Assembly (NCBI GenBank): GCA_037138335.1 | Contig: JBAXIO010000007.1 | Coordinates: forward strand, 62,001 to 126,000 | DNA: 64,000 nt | Source: CAIRDP01 sp037138335 | GTDB lineage: Bacteria; Bacteroidota; Bacteroidia; Bacteroidales; FEN-979 | Direction: 5' to 3' | Shown: one piece after another, positions 62,181-64,000 of the stretch | Numbering within the stretch: position 1 is the first letter of the stretch | Layout: each line of letters starts with the position of its first letter | Made by a program: the position numbers and the translations under genes | The notes under the pieces: generated by a model | Databases searched by the model: none | Told to the model about the DNA's origin: nothing | Seen by the model: the letters and a program-made list of their open reading frames with translations, nothing else

Positions 62181-64000
62181 TTGTCCACACTCTTTGACCT
62201 CAGGGAAGGCGAACGCGGTCTCATCACGAAAGTCCGCGGAAGAGGTGCATTCCGTAAACGGATCACCGAGATGGGATTCGTGCGCGGCAAGGAGGTCAGC
62301 GTTGTCAAATCGGCACCCCTGCTTGATCCCGTGGAATACAAGATCCTTGGATACAACGTATCCCTGCGCCAATCTGAGGCCCGCCTTATTGAGATCATCC
62401 CCAGCGGGACCGAAGCCGATGCGACATCCGCCGACACAGAAAAAAAGCAATATAACGGCACCATAGAGGAAGAAACCCTCAGGGAACAGGATGGCGACAG
62501 GGGAAAGTCAATCGACATAGCCCTGGTCGGGAATCCTAACTGCGGCAAAACCACCCTGTTTAATTTCGCTTCCGGTTCACATGAAAGAGTGGGAAACTTC
62601 GGGGGTGTGACAGTCGACAGCAAAACCGCAAAGTTCAGGCAGAAGGGCTATACTTTTAATATTACCGACCTCCCGGGGACTTATTCCCTTACCGCATACT
62701 CCCCCGAGGAGCTTTATGTGAGGAAGCATATCACCGATAACATCCCCGATATCGTTGTAAATATTATAGATTCGTCGAATCTCGAAAGAAACCTTTACCT
62801 GACCACCCAACTCATCGATATGGACATCAGGGTGGTGATCGCTCTGAACATGTACGACGAGTTTGGAAAAAAAGGGCATATACTGGATTACAAATCCCTT
62901 GAACAGCTCCTCGGGATCCCTGTTATCCCGACCATTAGCTCCAAAGGCGAAGGCATAAGGGAACTCTTCGACAGGGTGATCGAAGTCTTCGAGGACAGGG
63001 ACCCGGTGATCCGCCATGTTCATATCAATTACGGGGATGAACTGGAACGCTCGATACGCCGCATACAGGAAGTGATCAGGAAGGATGATGCCCTGTCGGT
63101 CAGGGTGTCAACGCGTTATTACAGCATAAAACTTCTTGAAAAAGACGATGAAGCAAGGAAAGGCCTGGTACATTCCGACCACTACAAAGCAATTACAGCC
63201 ATTGCCGACAAGGAAGTCAAACGGCTCGAGGACAATTTTTACGAAGACAGCGCCACCCTGATCACTGATGCACGATATGGTTTTATCTCCGGGGCCCTTC
63301 GTGAAACCATGAGTGCCAACGAACAGGCCTTTACAGGTAAGACTTTAAGCGAACGCATCGACAATATCATTACACATAAATATTTAGGTTTCCCCGTTTT
63401 CCTGTTCTTTTTATGGGTTATGTTCCAGACCACCTTTTCACTGGGCGAATACCCTAAACACTGGATTGACATGCTGGTAAGCACCTTCGGGAGCATCTCG
63501 GGAAGCTTCCTTCCGGCCGGCCCGGTCAAAGACCTGCTTGTCGACGGCATTATCAGCGGGGTCGGGAGCGTGATCGTCTTCCTGCCGAACATACTTATAC
63601 TGTTTTTCTTCATCTCCCTGATGGAGGATTCGGGTTATATGTCGAGGGCCGCATTCATCATGGACAAGCTGATGCACAAGATGGGGTTGCACGGGCAGTC
63701 TTTTATACCCCTCATCATGGGCTTCGGCTGTAACGTCCCGGCCATCATGGTCACCCGCACGCTGAAAGACCGCAACGACCGCCTTCTTACCATGCTCATC
63801 AACCCCTTCATGTCGTGCAGCGCCCGGCTTCCGGTATACCTGCTGATCACCGGCGCGATATTCCCAAGGCATGCGGGAACTGTGATCTTCATGGTCTATA
63901 TGACCGGTGTTATCCTGGCCGTGCTCATCTCGGTAATTTTTAAAAAATTCCTGTTCAAAAATAAAGAAGCGCCTTTTGTGATGGAGCTCCCCCCCTATCG
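62181..64000 (+). CDS. feoB: FeoA-FeoB fused ferrous iron transporter (3' end outside the window)
   Basis: The frame starts with TTG at 62181, directly after an in-frame TAA, and stays open to the window edge (606 codons). Residues 1-75 are a FeoA SH3-like domain (GERGLITKVRG, ITEMGFVRGKEV). The G domain follows with GNPNCGKTTLFN, DLPGTYSL, NMYD and SSKGEG, then the transmembrane part with GATE motifs (GFGCNVPAI, INPFMSCSARLPVY). It imports Fe(II). FeoA-FeoB fusions are common in Bacteroidota. No internal ATG gives a full FeoA domain, so the TTG start is favoured. Confidence 0.92.
   Translation, partial: MSTLFDLREGERGLITKVRGRGAFRKRITEMGFVRGKEVSVVKSAPLLDPVEYKILGYNVSLRQSEARLIEIIPSGTEADATSADTEKKQYNGTIEEETLREQDGDRGKSIDIALVGNPNCGKTTLFNFASGSHERVGNFGGVTVDSKTAKFRQKGYTFNITDLPGTYSLTAYSPEELYVRKHITDNIPDIVVNIIDSSNLERNLYLTTQLIDMDIRVVIALNMYDEFGKKGHILDYKSLEQLLGIPVIPTISSKGEGIRELFDRVIEVFEDRDPVIRHVHINYGDELERSIRRIQEVIRKDDALSVRVSTRYYSIKLLEKDDEARKGLVHSDHYKAITAIADKEVKRLEDNFYEDSATLITDARYGFISGALRETMSANEQAFTGKTLSERIDNIITHKYLGFPVFLFFLWVMFQTTFSLGEYPKHWIDMLVSTFGSISGSFLPAGPVKDLLVDGIISGVGSVIVFLPNILILFFFISLMEDSGYMSRAAFIMDKLMHKMGLHGQSFIPLIMGFGCNVPAIMVTRTLKDRNDRLLTMLINPFMSCSARLPVYLLITGAIFPRHAGTVIFMVYMTGVILAVLISVIFKKFLFKNKEAPFVMELPPY

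Overview
The window reads as a chromosomal piece of an anaerobic Bacteroidota (Bacteroidales-like) genome. Three things point there. Several secreted proteins end in type IX secretion (T9SS) C-terminal domains or FISUMP domains. Many genes follow TAnnTTTG-type -7 boxes, the Bacteroidota promoter signature. There is also a FeoA-FeoB fusion, an FMN-riboswitch rib operon and the [FeFe]-hydrogenase maturase HydF. I found no rRNA, tRNA, CRISPR array or intact insertion sequence, but I could not run a covariance search.

Layout. 1-1493: small membrane protein and a FISUMP protein. 1584-9919: a tightly packed plus-strand cluster (saccharopine-dehydrogenase-like oxidoreductase, serine-palmitoyltransferase-like enzyme, GNAT acyltransferase, three tandem radical SAM paralogs, sulfotransferase). 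This is the best candidate for an undescribed system, probably making a modified sphingoid or sulfonolipid-type lipid. 9935-11643: OsmC and a trans-sulfuration PLP enzyme behind a CRP-like palindrome. 11805-17296: type Vd patatin, DUF349 protein and chorismate synthase. 17394-20303 (minus): agmatine deiminase and N-carbamoylputrescine amidase (putrescine synthesis) plus a T9SS cargo protein. 20380-22362: PorE-like OmpA protein. 22503-26428 (minus): ribD-ribE-ribBA-ribH behind an FMN riboswitch with an intrinsic terminator. 26654-29005: T9SS cargo. 29151-32615: SDR, hydF and an aspartase-like lyase. 32689-47165: three giant FISUMP-terminated surface proteins in tandem. 47229-49377: V4R protein, soluble histidine kinase and lipoprotein. 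49422-57617: ftcD and hutI (histidine degradation) around an HbpS-like protein coupled to a hybrid kinase, and a lipoprotein metallopeptidase. 57768-59909: C10 protease with T9SS signal. 59982-62053: orphan transposase-type zinc-ribbon protein, two thioredoxins, WbqC. 62181-end: truncated FeoA-FeoB.

A genome-wide oddity runs through the window. Many intergenic gaps carry arrays of 7- or 8-base repeats, often arranged as a direct half (GTGAMTR units) followed by its inverted half (TTCAC units). One such array has become the C-terminus of the sulfotransferase, and another overlaps the end of the zinc-ribbon gene.

Coordinates of proteins were set by reading frames. Starts were moved to the most likely codon where the longest frame was implausible; the reason is given in each entry.
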